This document shows positions 54,848 through 64,000 of a stretch of 64,000 nt of DNA, piece by piece. This stretch comes from Isoetes taiwanensis. Lineage: Eukaryota; Streptophyta; Lycopodiopsida; Isoetales; Isoetaceae. Position numbers and translations under genes: made by a program. The stretch spans positions 496,001 through 560,000 of the forward strand of contig JAJEKV010000218.1 of NCBI GenBank assembly GCA_021234155.1, given 5' to 3'. The notes below the pieces were generated by a model. That model was not told the DNA's origin. It saw nothing but the letters and a program-made list of their open reading frames with translations, and did no database searches. Each line of letters begins with the position of its first letter. Position 1 is the stretch's first letter.

Positions 54848-56700
54848 CAATAATAACAATTTCAAACGTAAGACTCATTTGATCTCTGTTGTCTTGCCGG
54901 AATGGATCTATGTGCATGAGGCAGCATTGAACGAATGGCTCTTAAGCTTTTTTTGTTGCCATTTAGCGTCCTATTTTATTCCTTGCCATTCAGCGATTTG
55001 TTTTGTCTCTGTTGTGGCGGTCGATTTGGCTACATGTCTTGGAAGATGTTCTAACCTGGGAATCTATACTTGCAATAACTGTTGTTATATCTATAACTGT
55101 TGTATTATCTCTACGTGTTCCAATAATGATTGTGAAGGAGGTTTCCACACCAATCCAGTGATGGAGGTTGTTGTTACTTTTATCTTCCATCTAAGAATCA
55201 TAAGATTCCTCAAATGGACTAATAATGGATTGGTGATTGGAAGTTGCACAAGTATGGAGTAGCAAATAGAGGTTCCATTATTTTTATCTTCCATCTCAGA
55301 ATCACAAGATTTCTTAAACCTGGGAGTCAAACAAGGTGCGCTATAACTATATATAGATCTTGTTTACGCAAACACAGTAGATGAGAGTGGGCCCTTACTT
55401 TTTAGCATTTTAAGCACACCATATATAGGAGCATGGGTTTCCTTCCTTAATTGCGATAAATCGTGTAGAAGTAATTGATCTTTGGGTGATAGAAAGTTGT
55501 TTCCACTATCCCTGCTCATAAGATCCTTAACAAACTAATTCCTTTACAAGCAACTTTAGAGCATATTGTGGGTTTGTATATGTTCGTCTATTAAGTTCTA
55601 TTTTAGACTTCTCATTCTCATGGAGAGATTGTATAGCCCATAACACATATCACGTGTGTGATGTCTTCGAAGTGCAAAGAACTAGGATAAGTAAATCATG
55701 ATTCTTCGTTTCGATAGCATTTGCACAGAACCAAAGATAGCCTCCCCAGATCGCAAGATTATGGAAGGGCCTAGCCATGGTACACTTATGAGAGAAAGGC
55801 ACGGCCCATAGAGGTTGTTCATGCGACTCCCCGTGAAGGACTACACTAGCTAGTATCATCGCCCTCAATAAGTAGCTTCGGAGTAGGAGCTCCTAGTCAT
55901 TTCTCGGAGTCAAGAGGAACCAGAAGGATGCAAATGCGTAGGCCTAGTTAATATCTTTTGTCTTCCCAGAAATGGTACATTCAAGGCCTACTCACAGTGT
56001 TGTGAATATAGTTACATGCTCATGGCACCAACATGAGTACTTCTAGCTTTGGGAAGGGAAAGGTTAACCCCTAATCTTTATTAGATTAGACTCTAGACTA
56101 GCTAGAGCTGATTCTACTACTAGGTAGAGGACCAAAACTCCCAAACCCTAGCGGTCAAACCATACACATGCGAGGCAGTAGTTCTACCACGTTGGGCTTC
56201 ATTGCTGATATAACCCCTAGCCACATCCAGAAAGTTAGTGTGTTTGGCAGAATGGAAGGTCACCCATCCTAGTGCTATTCCAGCCAAAGAGCGCTTCACT
56301 TGAGGAATGTTACTAGGCCTAGAACCCATATCGCTTCTGTTCGGCAAATCTTTGCCGTACATATATATTTGTTACAGGATTCAATCCCATTTTAGGAAGT
56401 CAGGATCCTAGTGGCAACTCTAGGGGCATCACCAACCTAGTGTTGCCTGCCATGAAGGAATTTTCAGGCATTCTAGGACCGCCAAAAACAAACAACCTAG
56501 TCTTTAGATTAGACTCTAGACTAGCTAGAGCTTATCCTACCACTAAGTAAGGGACCAAATGCCTTAAACCCTCGTAGAAAAACCATGATGCCAGGCGGTA
56601 GTTCTACCACGTTCAGCTAATATAACATCTAGCCACACCCAGAAAGTTAGTGTGTTTTACCGATGGCAGGCTAAGCATCTCTAAGCATAAAGTTAATTTT
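54848..56700. other. Spacer with duplicated segments
   Basis: No gene recognised. A segment of about 150 bp starting TTAGATTAGACTCTAGACTA GCTAGAGCT occurs at about 56082-56242 and, diverged, at 56503-56655; both end in AGAAAGTTAGTGTGTTT. A second pair sharing TTTTTATCTTCCATCT(A/C)AGAATCA lies at 55174-55200 and 55281-55307. Confidence 0.55.
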
Positions 56701-56703
56701 GAA

Positions 56704-56760
56704 CTAGTAATGGTGCCCAACGTTGCTGGGCATATGTTGGGAGCCTGTAAGTTTTTGGTC
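56704..56760 (-). mobile_element. Helitron 3' terminus (minus strand)
   Basis: Read on the minus strand: GGCTCCCAACATATGCCCAG, hairpin GCCCAGCAACGTTGGGC (56731-56715), ACCATTA-CTAG, then T. It is the same family as the ends at 9677, 9824, 43544 and 54847. The 5' end (TCTTATATTATAAT in reverse) was not found to the right, so the element is truncated or extends beyond what I can recognise. Confidence 0.65.
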
Positions 56761-56962
56761 GCAAAAGAAAAGCTTGCGGGAATAATCCAACTATTCAATT
56801 TTTTATTATAGCGAAACTTTTCAAAGGTATAACAATGTCTATAAGACATCTAGCTCCTTCATGTTAGATAGTGTTGCATCGGTATCTATCTGAGAGCTTT
56901 AAGTAGAACAGGATGATGCTTGTTCATAGCAATTCTTAGGTCTCCACATTGCCACATGCTAA

Positions 56963-57598
56963 GTGTGGCACATATCGTACCACAATGATAGGAGAAATTT
57001 CATGTACACCATATTTGGCTATGCAATTCAGGATGAAAGATCGAAGAAAAAAAGATTTCCATTGAATGGAAAGTGGATATGTTCGAAAGCATGGATGGCT
57101 ATACATGGAATTCCAACCTCTTCCTGGCACAACTGGCAAAAGAGACATGAAAATGGAACTAGAATTGCATTGCATGGGAACACTGGCCAGCAAAGACCAA
57201 CCTCTAGGACTATAGCTGCAAAGGAAATATTTGAAACGTATGTGGAGTTCAATGCAGAAAACATGCCACATAAGAGTAAGAAGGATGAACAGGGTAGAGT
57301 TGTTGTTGAGAAGAGATTGCCATCCCATTGTACCCAGAAGAGCATACTAGAGGAAATAAATGCATTGCTTCGGGAACTTGGAGTAGCCTCTATATCCCAG
57401 CCCAGTTTTAGTAGGCTATGGAATAAGCATTTCAAGCATGTGACCATAGCAACTTCAAACAACTTTGCAAAGTGCAATTTGTGTGCTAAGCTAAAGGAGA
57501 CTCTTGATAATGATAAGACTGTGCAACCAAGTCTAAGGGCTAAGATAAGGGAACACATGAAGGACCATATGACTGATCAACTATCATGTAGAGGGTAA
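56963..57598 (+). CDS. Truncated transposase-like ORF
   Basis: This is a 211-codon uninterrupted frame. It contains MAIHGIPTSSWHNWQKRHEN and HGNTGQQRPTSRTIAAKEIF (helix-turn-helix-like), ENMPHKSKKDEQG, LPSHCTQKSILEEIN, ISQPSFSRLWNKHFKHVTIA and FAKCNLCAKLKET. The arrangement (HTH, a PHKS block, an SxFxRLWK-like block, then a Cys pair) resembles the N-terminal half of transposase-like proteins found in various algae and non-seed plants. The catalytic half is absent. It differs from the DDE-like gene at 24-28 kb. It lies 250 bp from a Helitron end and just upstream of gene C. Confidence 0.45.
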   Translation: MWHISYHNDRRNFMYTIFGYAIQDERSKKKRFPLNGKWICSKAWMAIHGIPTSSWHNWQKRHENGTRIALHGNTGQQRPTSRTIAAKEIFETYVEFNAENMPHKSKKDEQGRVVVEKRLPSHCTQKSILEEINALLRELGVASISQPSFSRLWNKHFKHVTIATSNNFAKCNLCAKLKETLDNDKTVQPSLRAKIREHMKDHMTDQLSCRG

Positions 57599-57998
57599 AA
57601 GCACGTTAGGGTGATAAAATATTGGGTCATTTTAATACATATACATTTTTAGAAATGTATAATAATTACCGTGAATTTTGGTTTTTTTTTCGACCGAAAA
57701 TAGGCAATGGAAAATTCCCTCCAATTCTTTCTTCCCCGTTCTTGTTTCTTTGTCCTTTGATCTCTCTGCTTTTACCCTGCGATCCGGCACCTCGATCTCT
57801 TGCAAGCGACTAAAGCACGCTCTTCCGAAGTCGCTTGGTCACTCACAACAAATCAAAGGTACAATCGTCTTCTTCCCTAGTTTTCTTCTTTCTGCTTTTA
57901 ATTTATTACTTTAGGTTTTTGTTTACATGTGCAAGCTCAGATTGTTGCACCTTTAGGACAATTAAAAGATATTTGTTGTTGCATTGCAGGTATAGACA
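57599..57998. other. Probable leader and 5' intron of gene C
   Basis: A pyrimidine-rich leader (TTCTTTCTTCCCC to ATCTCTCTGC), a donor-like AAAG/GTACAA near 57857 and an acceptor TTGCAG/GT near 57989 precede the ATG at 57999. The arrangement parallels the acceptor just before the ATG of gene A. Confidence 0.4.
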
Positions 57999-59222
57999 AT
58001 GGCAAAGACACCAAAGAAGAGTGCTGCCCCCTCGATCGGTCCGAAAATCTCCTGTGGCTTCCAAAGCGGGGACACATTTGAAGTCCGGAAGTCCCGGGTG
58101 TAGCAAGGAGAACCGAAATGAGGACACAAGATTTTTACGCAAGGGATCCGTGAATATGAAATTCAAGGAAAATTTGCAGAGTACAACTCTTTAGTGACGT
58201 AAGTTTGGGGATCTAAGGAACCTACCGTGTAACGGGTACAAGCATGAGCCGGTGAAGTTGGAAGACCGTGCAGAATTTTTCAAGTGGTAATGAAGTTTGC
58301 ATTCGGTAGGAAAGATGTACGTAATTACTATGTTCCCCTCAGATTTTGCTCGAGCATTTGCCTTACACTTAAAAGGTGAATCAGTTGATTGGGATGATGT
58401 GAAAAAAAAATAGCCATGCCTAAAAGCAAGGTCAAAGAACTGGAGGTTTTGACCGAAGTTGTAAATGCTTAAGTCGAAAGCAATGCCAAGGGCCACAAGT
58501 CCTATGATACTTTCTACAAAAAAAAGAGGATCCGACGGTTTGAATGTATTTTCGAGAGCAGATCCTCTTTGAAGGAAAGCATATGTAAGGAGATGCAGAA
58601 TTTACAGGAGACGAGACCGCAAACTATATGAGACTTTGAAGCATAGGGAAGGGGAAAGGGCGATATTCTAAGCTAGTCCATGAGGCCGAGACTAATTACT
58701 TGAATCGATGTCGAGTTGCGGGCATTTCAACAAACAGATGGATGAAAGTGACAAGAGTGCTATGAAGTTTGAGCACATAAAATGGAAGGTGGAGGATGCA
58801 ATTGCTGTAAGAGCAAGCGGGGCGGGATCTAGCCGAGCTTAGCAAGGAAGTGGAAGCAAAAGCATCCGAGTTGAGGCAATTAGATTCTCGAACTCAATTT
58901 AAGGTCTTCAAAAAGAGAGCAATTGAGGAGGGGGACACAAAGATTTTGGAGTTGAGGGAGTTCTTAGATCACTCCTCGGTCCTTAGCTTGCAGCCTCCTC
59001 CTCTTTCTTTGGTTTCATTTTGTGGCAGACCAAATGTCGATTTTCAGTCCCGCACAAATTGTGAGAAAGTTGTTTTGGTTTCTCCCCCTGGTATTGGCAT
59101 CTTGCGCACATCCCACTGCCTATTATGTATCTCCTATCTTGCTAGCACAAGGAACAACTCGCTGGTGTACCGGTGCTGCACATGGGATGAATCTACCTCG
59201 TGCATTGGGGCTGATTAGAAAA
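57999..59222 (+). pseudogene. Gene C, first part: 'DW' domain, coiled coil, RING-like finger
   Basis: It starts MAKTPKKSAAPSIG. The text contains KFAFGRKDVRNYYV then DFARAFALHLKGESVDWDDV, matching the MARCYAAWKHGIDIDWDSV end of the N-domain of gene A. A charged coiled-coil-like region follows (ELSKEVEAKASELRQL, FKVFKKRAIEEGDTKILELR). Near 59080-59215 a degenerate finger reads LVLASCAHP, TTRWCTGAAHGMNLPRALGL, which parallels SPCMHSFHLAC ... WLQSIGI of gene A. Several frame changes and stops interrupt it. Gene C is a decayed paralogue of gene A. The order of parts is seen; homology is inferred from short blocks. Confidence 0.5.
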
Positions 59223-59878
59223 GGTAAGCATGCATAATCGATTTCTTTCATGTCTTTCTTTATTAGTTCAGGTGTAAGATTGGTAGATGGATATTAGTTA
59301 GAAGTTGTGCATTGGTTGTGCATTAATTGTTCTGTAGTATATTAATTACATTTGGGTTTTAAAATGTAGGTTGAAGTGAAGATTTATAGGGTTGGATCGT
59401 TTTGCTTTTCTAGGGCTGGTGTAAACATCATGTTAGTACATGCATATTATTAATGTGCATGATGTACGTTGTTGCCGATATTATTGAGGAGTTACTTTTA
59501 TGTACTAAGAAAATAGGATAAGTAGGTAACTGCCTGTGTGTACATTTGTATAACATGTGGTCTTCTACTGGGGGACATTTTGATACATGATGTACTCTAT
59601 GATACATTTTAATGCAATTACAATTTTCCAGTAAGCTTTTCTACACTTGGCTCCAAATACATATATCTAATATATCTAATACAACTACATGGAATGCATT
59701 TATGAATTCTTTTTTCTAGGAAGCTTTCTACATTTGGATGTGGGTACATAAAACTGTATATAGTTCTGCAATACAGATACATGGAGTACATTTGGAATTG
59801 GATTGTACATTGCTTTTCTAGATTGTACATTTCTTTCAGTCATCTAGTTACTATTGGTAATGCTTTCATTCTTGCAGG
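59223..59878. other. Intron of gene C with a degenerate duplication
   Basis: AT-rich. Two related segments (AGCTTTCTACATTTGG and AAGCTTTTCTACACTTGG contexts, each followed by ATACATGGA/ACTACATGGA and GTACATT/TGCATTT) lie at about 59630-59700 and 59720-59800. Confidence 0.4.
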
Positions 59879-59964
59879 TGACATGGGCAGTATAAAGAAG
59901 CCAGAGAAAGGTATGTGATATGTGGTTATGGTCTCTTCATATGTATTTCAATTTCACCTCGTAT

Positions 59965-60911
59965 GCAGATGCCGGCAAGAACAGAGTAGATCCTCCTGCA
60001 AAGACACTTGATTTTTCAAGTTGTGTAGATGATTATTATGGAGGGAAGCATGATAAGTCAACCCCGTCCACATCTAGGTCACCTCTGAACACATTGAACA
60101 CATTTGTAGCAGAGCATGAGAGAGGAGGAAAAGGAACATCAAGTAAGTAATTAGTTTTAAATGAATTTGCTGGATTTTATAAGGAAGAAAATTGAGCTCA
60201 TTTTTTTAAGAACAGATACAGTTGTCACAAGCAAAGCTACAATTGTAGCTTCATATGCACAACAAATTGAGCTCCTAAAGCAAAGGGCTGAATGTGGCAA
60301 CACAGGTGTGTGTCCATATTAGTTTAATTTCTACATTTTCTTGATGTTTATGCTGCTGTTGACAATGAGTTATCTTGTAGTACTGGAACCAGCGAGCGAG
60401 GAGAACAATGAAGCCGTCTCTGACACTCTAAAGAAAAAAGATATTATTGTAGAGGTCTTCGACACTCCAAAGAAAACAGTTGTAGACAAGGTGCAGAAGG
60501 TACCAATTCTAAAGCCAATGCCACATCATCAGACCGAACTTGAAATGCTGTTTCAAATGGTAAGTCAAAAACTACTTATTGCATTTATTTATTGCATGTT
60601 CATACATTTTACTATTCGCAAAAACAGAGGAAACTAGTGGATCTATGGCCTTAGTTGGAACTACAATCGAAAAGATTGAAGAATCATGTAAGAGAGGAAT
60701 ATATACAACTGGCACTGAAGAAATTTTAGTGGAGAATGTGGCTACAGATATGAAGCAGGTGGTTGTGGTAAAGCAAGAGAAGGAGGAATCTGAGGATAGA
60801 ACAGATACAGATAGTGGTGTGAACGAGAAAGAGTCAAGAAAAAGAAAAGATACAAAGGTGTCGCGGCCAGCTAAGAGAACTAGAAGCCAGACATCAATTG
60901 AGCAACTGTAA
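59965..60911 (+). CDS. Gene C, middle exons: charged linker
   Basis: Short exons with AG/GT borders encode AGKNRVDPPAKTLDFSSCVD and SRSPLNTLNTFVAEH (about 59969-60144), KATIVASYAQQIELLKQRAE (about 60216-60306), NNEAVSDTLKKKDIIVEVFD to HHQTELEMLFQM (about 60380-60558), and EKIEESCKRGIYTTGTEEIL to SRPAKRTRSQTSIEQL (about 60626-60908). The last holds a basic nuclear-localisation-like SRKRKDTKVSRPAKRTR. They occupy the same place as the linker of gene A. No domain is recognised. Confidence 0.45.
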
Positions 60912-60964
60912 GTGTAATTGGATTAGTAAATATGTGTTTTATGACCATTGATGCTTGGTTTGCA

Positions 60965-61935
60965 GTGACATGGATAACCTTCAGACAATGGTTCCATTCT
61001 ATCCGTTCCAAGCTGAACCTCTGATTAAGGTCACGAAATATTGTGTGGAGACATTGTTTAAATATAGGCACATGTCTAATGACATTTAGACATATTCGAA
61101 GGTATGTGAGCAGCACATTGACATCCAAATGGCGAGATGTCTTCTTTTTTCTTCCCTTGAAAAACTTTTTGACTTATCGGGCAAGCATTTAAAAGATTAG
61201 CCCCGGATGCTAATAGTATGGGACGGTCAAGGCAGAGTGCAGTTTGAGAAAGGGCTACAAGGCATTGTTGTTAGTAAATGCCAAGATATTATGGTTCCAG
61301 TTCAAGTTGAGGACCCCGCCCATCATGTTTTGGTGATTTTTGTTTTAGAGTTCGCAAAAAATGCAAAGTACCACCTCAATGGCTTCTCCCGCAATTATTG
61401 TGTTGAACTCCATGACCGGGTATAACAAAGGGACAAACAAACTCCTAAATATGTGAGCATTTTCTTTTCAAGATATGTACCACCGCCGCTTGCTTAAATC
61501 TTAGTTGCATGTTCTCATTTGTGTGTGCAAGCTTCATAAGGATGTCATCACATATCTAACCAACTCTAGCTCACGAGAGTTGAATTATATGTGAAGAATG
61601 CAAGTTGAAGAAGGAAACTATTCCAGAGGTTCCACAACAACCGTGATAATGTAAGTCGCGGCCTTTATGTGATGGCCTTTATGCAAGCTTTTGTGGATGC
61701 CCAAGTGAATTCTAAAAGCATTGTGAGTTGTTCTTATATTTCACATAAATCCTTTGGGATGTTTTATTATAGCGGATCTTAATTCTTGTGTTTGTTGCAG
61801 TTTTCATCAACATGGTTCGACAAGGATTTTGCACTTGGCAGAAGAAATGTATTAATAAAAGCCATGATTGAATATGGTTTGAGAAGAAGAGATGAGACAA
61901 AACAAGTTGTCACTGGGCAGAAGAGTGGTAGTTAA
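60965..61935 (+). pseudogene. Gene C region: unassigned conserved-looking blocks
   Basis: Broken frames read DMDNLQTMVPFYPFQAEPLI, CLLFSSLEKLFDLSGKHLKD, MLIVWDGQGRVQFEKGLQGI, MVPVQVEDPAHHVLVIFVLE and FSSTWFDKDFALGRRNVLIK then KAMIEYGLRRRDETK. The HHVLVIFVLE strand has a slight look of the His-containing strand of C48 cysteine proteases (HWVLVVID), but no catalytic set was found. The blocks separate the linker from the HAD exon. They may be a domain of gene C or part of a neighbouring gene. Confidence 0.3.
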
Positions 61936-62095
61936 ACTCATTCCAACTTATGGAATTTAAAGCTAATTGACTATTGTACTTTGAAATTTATTTGAATAAG
62001 AAATTGTTTGCAACGCTTTAATTTCTATCAAGGGTTAAAAACTAGAATTAGTTTAGACTTTCTGTCTTATCCTTAGGCTTGGTCCGGTTAGATGT

Positions 62096-62927
62096 ATGGC
62101 TAACCTAAGCGCCTGGATTACTACATGTGGCTTATTATATTTGATCTCCAAGGCATTTTGGGTTACTATTGTAAATCAGCACCCAGTGACTATAATGGCA
62201 CTCAAGTGCCAATCCAATTACATGATGGAGTCTTCTTTTGTCGTCCATTGTCGAAATCATTGTTGTACTGGTGTTCCAACCATTGGGATTTATCGCTTGG
62301 TCGATCTTCCCTTGGATGTTTCGGATGACCATTGTAGACAAGTTGTATGAGCAAGGCATACCAAGATTTAAATTCATTTATGGTGGCAATAGATGTTGGA
62401 CCCTCTTCTTAGAGGTCAATGATGGGACAGACATATTTCTTTTCCCTTTGGATATTCCACTCCTCAAGTATCCAGAATAGGGAAATAGATGTGTTATGAT
62501 TACTGACCTTCCTTTCAAATGTATCTTCAATGAGGGTTGCTCTTGCTGCATACCAGTATGGCATCCCAGGCTAACTGGTGAAGACAAAGATTTGTGTTGG
62601 CTATTTGACTGGTTTGTAGGCTTGAAGAATGCAAATGACTTTACCACTTATGTCCAAGAGCATCAATTTGATACTTCTCGTGCATACAATGACACAGTAG
62701 TGAAATGCATAAAATCTCAATATGGTGAAGACATTGATAGTTTATGGAGCTTTTGCAATAGAGGTTGCTTGCTAATTAAGAAGCCTAGCATCACAGTGAA
62801 AAGATTCACAATAATAGAAGAATCTAGTGAAGATGATGAAGGTGGGGTACAAGATGAGTGTGCTGGTACATCAGATAGCAAACAAGTCGAGGACACGGGC
62901 ACATCTTCGTGTATGTATCTAACTTAG
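62096..62927 (+). pseudogene. Gene C: FCP1-like HAD domain
   Basis: Blocks fit the FCP1/SCP order: MWLIIFDLQGILGYYCKSAP (motif I position), VPIQLHDGVFFCRPLSKSLL then YWCSNHWDLSLGRSS (motif II region), IPRFKFIYGGNRCWTLFLEV, then VMITDLPFKCIFNEGCSCCI then PVWHPRLTGEDKD (motif III region), and GLKNANDFTTYVQEHQFD. DxDGT reads DLQGI, so the second Asp is replaced by Gln. The motif III aspartate persists (ITDLPFKC). A frame change and a stop interrupt the N-terminal half. The C-terminal 143 codons (62496-62924) are open and end in an acidic tail (ESSEDDEGG). A donor follows near 62910. Confidence 0.55.
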
Positions 62928-63051
62928 GTAATACAATTATGCTTAGATGTTGTATGTTTTAGAGCTTTTGCAATACAGGCTGTATGTACATGACTTAGGT
63001 AATACAGTTAAGCTTTCACATGATATACTAATAATTTTGTATGCATTGTAG

Positions 63052-63400
63052 ATGTAAGGAATGATCTACAAAACAAATTTCAAATTCTTCAACCAGCTGA
63101 AGTAGATCTTCAACCAACTGATATAGAAGAAACAAATCTAAGTTCCTAATATGCTGGCCGGGGGACTAATCCAAGGTCGAATACCATGCTTCCTGAGCTT
63201 TGGGAAATGGTTGAGAGAATCAGTGATTCAGATACTCGAAGCAATTTGCTAAATCTACTTGCAGTCCAAGGTTTACTACATAATCCTTGGGGGAGACCAT
63301 CCTTTGCAGAAGTAGTTGATCAGCCAATAGGGTGGACCGGCCTTCCAATAGCCAGAGAATGCCCAACAAATAGTGCTACTGCCAGAAAGCACATGTAAAT
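63052..63400 (+). CDS. Gene C: C-terminal tail exon(s)
   Basis: After an acceptor ATTGTAG near 63051 the text reads VRNDLQNKFQILQPAEVDLQ and ETNLSS followed by a stop. A further 70-codon frame (63186-63398) reads MLPELWEMVERISDSDTRSN LLNLLAVQGLLHNPWGRPSF and ends ARKHM. Helical and proline-containing, it may be a family tail or a separate fragment. No domain recognised. Confidence 0.35.
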
Positions 63401-64000
63401 CCTGAAAACCGTTGGAAGAAAGGCTTGCATGATGCAATAGTAACGGTGAGATATTATGTTCCAAATGACATAGTGATTAGGCACGCTTCTTAAGTTATTA
63501 AGTGTGTACACTGTACTATTTGCTTTAAATATAATTATGTGTACCTTTTGCACTTGTCTACAATTTGAACTTCAACATGTTCCATGCTATATTTTACAAA
63601 CCAGGTAGTTCACACAAAGACAAAACCGCATCGCAAATTCAATTCAATTCAAAAAAAAAGTAACACAATACAAAGCATCGCAAATTCAAAGCCTTCACCT
63701 AATCCAAGGCATCCACCATTTGGGAAGACTTCCTAGCAACATCTCATGCACATCATCGACAATGCAAAAGCTGCACTAGCACCTTTAACCCCCGTGATTT
63801 ATCTTCTTCATGGGAAATTTAGCTCCAATAAATGACTCTACCTGGTACCAATACTTCTCTATCATCCAACAGCTTATATTTGTTATGTCAACTTGGTAAT
63901 TTCGATAATTGTAAGTTGATATGATCATGTCACCGTGATGATGCTCATTCTTATAATCATCAATGATCGTTTGATCCAATACATGCTTTTCTCTAGTGCA
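63401..64000. other. Unassigned right end
   Basis: No coding region is recognised. A short duplicated phrase (GCATCGCAAATTCAA) lies at about 63629 and 63677. Confidence 0.35.

Noticed and set aside
57028-57558. 176-codon minus-strand frame opposite the transposase-like ORF
   Set aside because: Antisense shadow; the plus-strand product has recognisable blocks and the minus-strand one does not.

Overview
The window is nuclear DNA of a land plant. It carries spliced plant-type genes or relics (a TBL/PMR5 wall acetyltransferase, a lipid transfer protein, and pieces of chalcone synthase, CYP78A, an LRR receptor kinase, an alpha-glucan phosphorylase, a PX sorting nexin and an acid lipase) embedded in AT-rich, transposon-dominated DNA. 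The FCP1-like HAD genes and the DDE-type gene resemble families I associate with non-seed plants (ferns, lycophytes, bryophytes). That is an impression, not a demonstration; a gymnosperm cannot be excluded. All exon limits were read by eye.

Layout. 0-3 kb: unrecognised, with a cysteine-rich minus-strand ORF. 4.4-5.7 kb: chalcone synthase relic and a palindromic fold-back cluster. 6.2-7.5 kb: fragments of a DDE-type gene and of a LINE. 9.65-15.43 kb: nested transposons. A LINE sits between 37-bp target duplications, and a 3.8-kb Helitron carrying four exons of a PX-domain gene is inserted inside the left duplication. 16 kb: CYP78A relic. 18.4-28.1 kb: a plus-strand zinc-finger/coiled-coil/HAD gene (A) beside a minus-strand DDE-transposase-like gene. 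29.9-30.5 kb: glucan phosphorylase relic. 31.1-34.8 kb: a minus-strand assembly (B) with a DGQH (ParB/DndB-like) segment, an amino-methyltransferase-like segment and a HAD segment. 35.8-39.1 kb: a dyad-motif cluster and a Ty3/Gypsy fossil. 40.7-43.5 kb: a Helitron carrying lipase fragments. 43.8-44.1 kb: an intact lipid transfer protein gene. 47.7-48.5 kb: kinase relic and a LINE tail. 49.3-50.3 kb: Ty1/Copia fossil. 50.67-51.11 kb: a Mutator-like MITE. 51.2-52.3 kb: TBL gene lacking its first exon. 53.2-54.8 kb: a Helitron filled with a purine-strand minisatellite. 57-63.4 kb: a truncated transposase-like ORF and a second zinc-finger/HAD gene (C), paralogous to A.

The most novel content is the set of three diverged FCP1-like HAD domains in 64 kb. 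None shows the second aspartate of the catalytic DxD motif. Two end proteins that share an N-terminal 'DW' motif, a coiled coil and a RING-like finger. The third lies behind a ParB-like plus DNA-methyltransferase-like region, a pairing otherwise typical of phage and mobile-element proteins. A DDE-type gene lies tail-to-tail with A, and pieces of transposase-like genes occur elsewhere. I infer that these are parts of one or more mobile or formerly mobile gene families. The sequence shows association only, not function.
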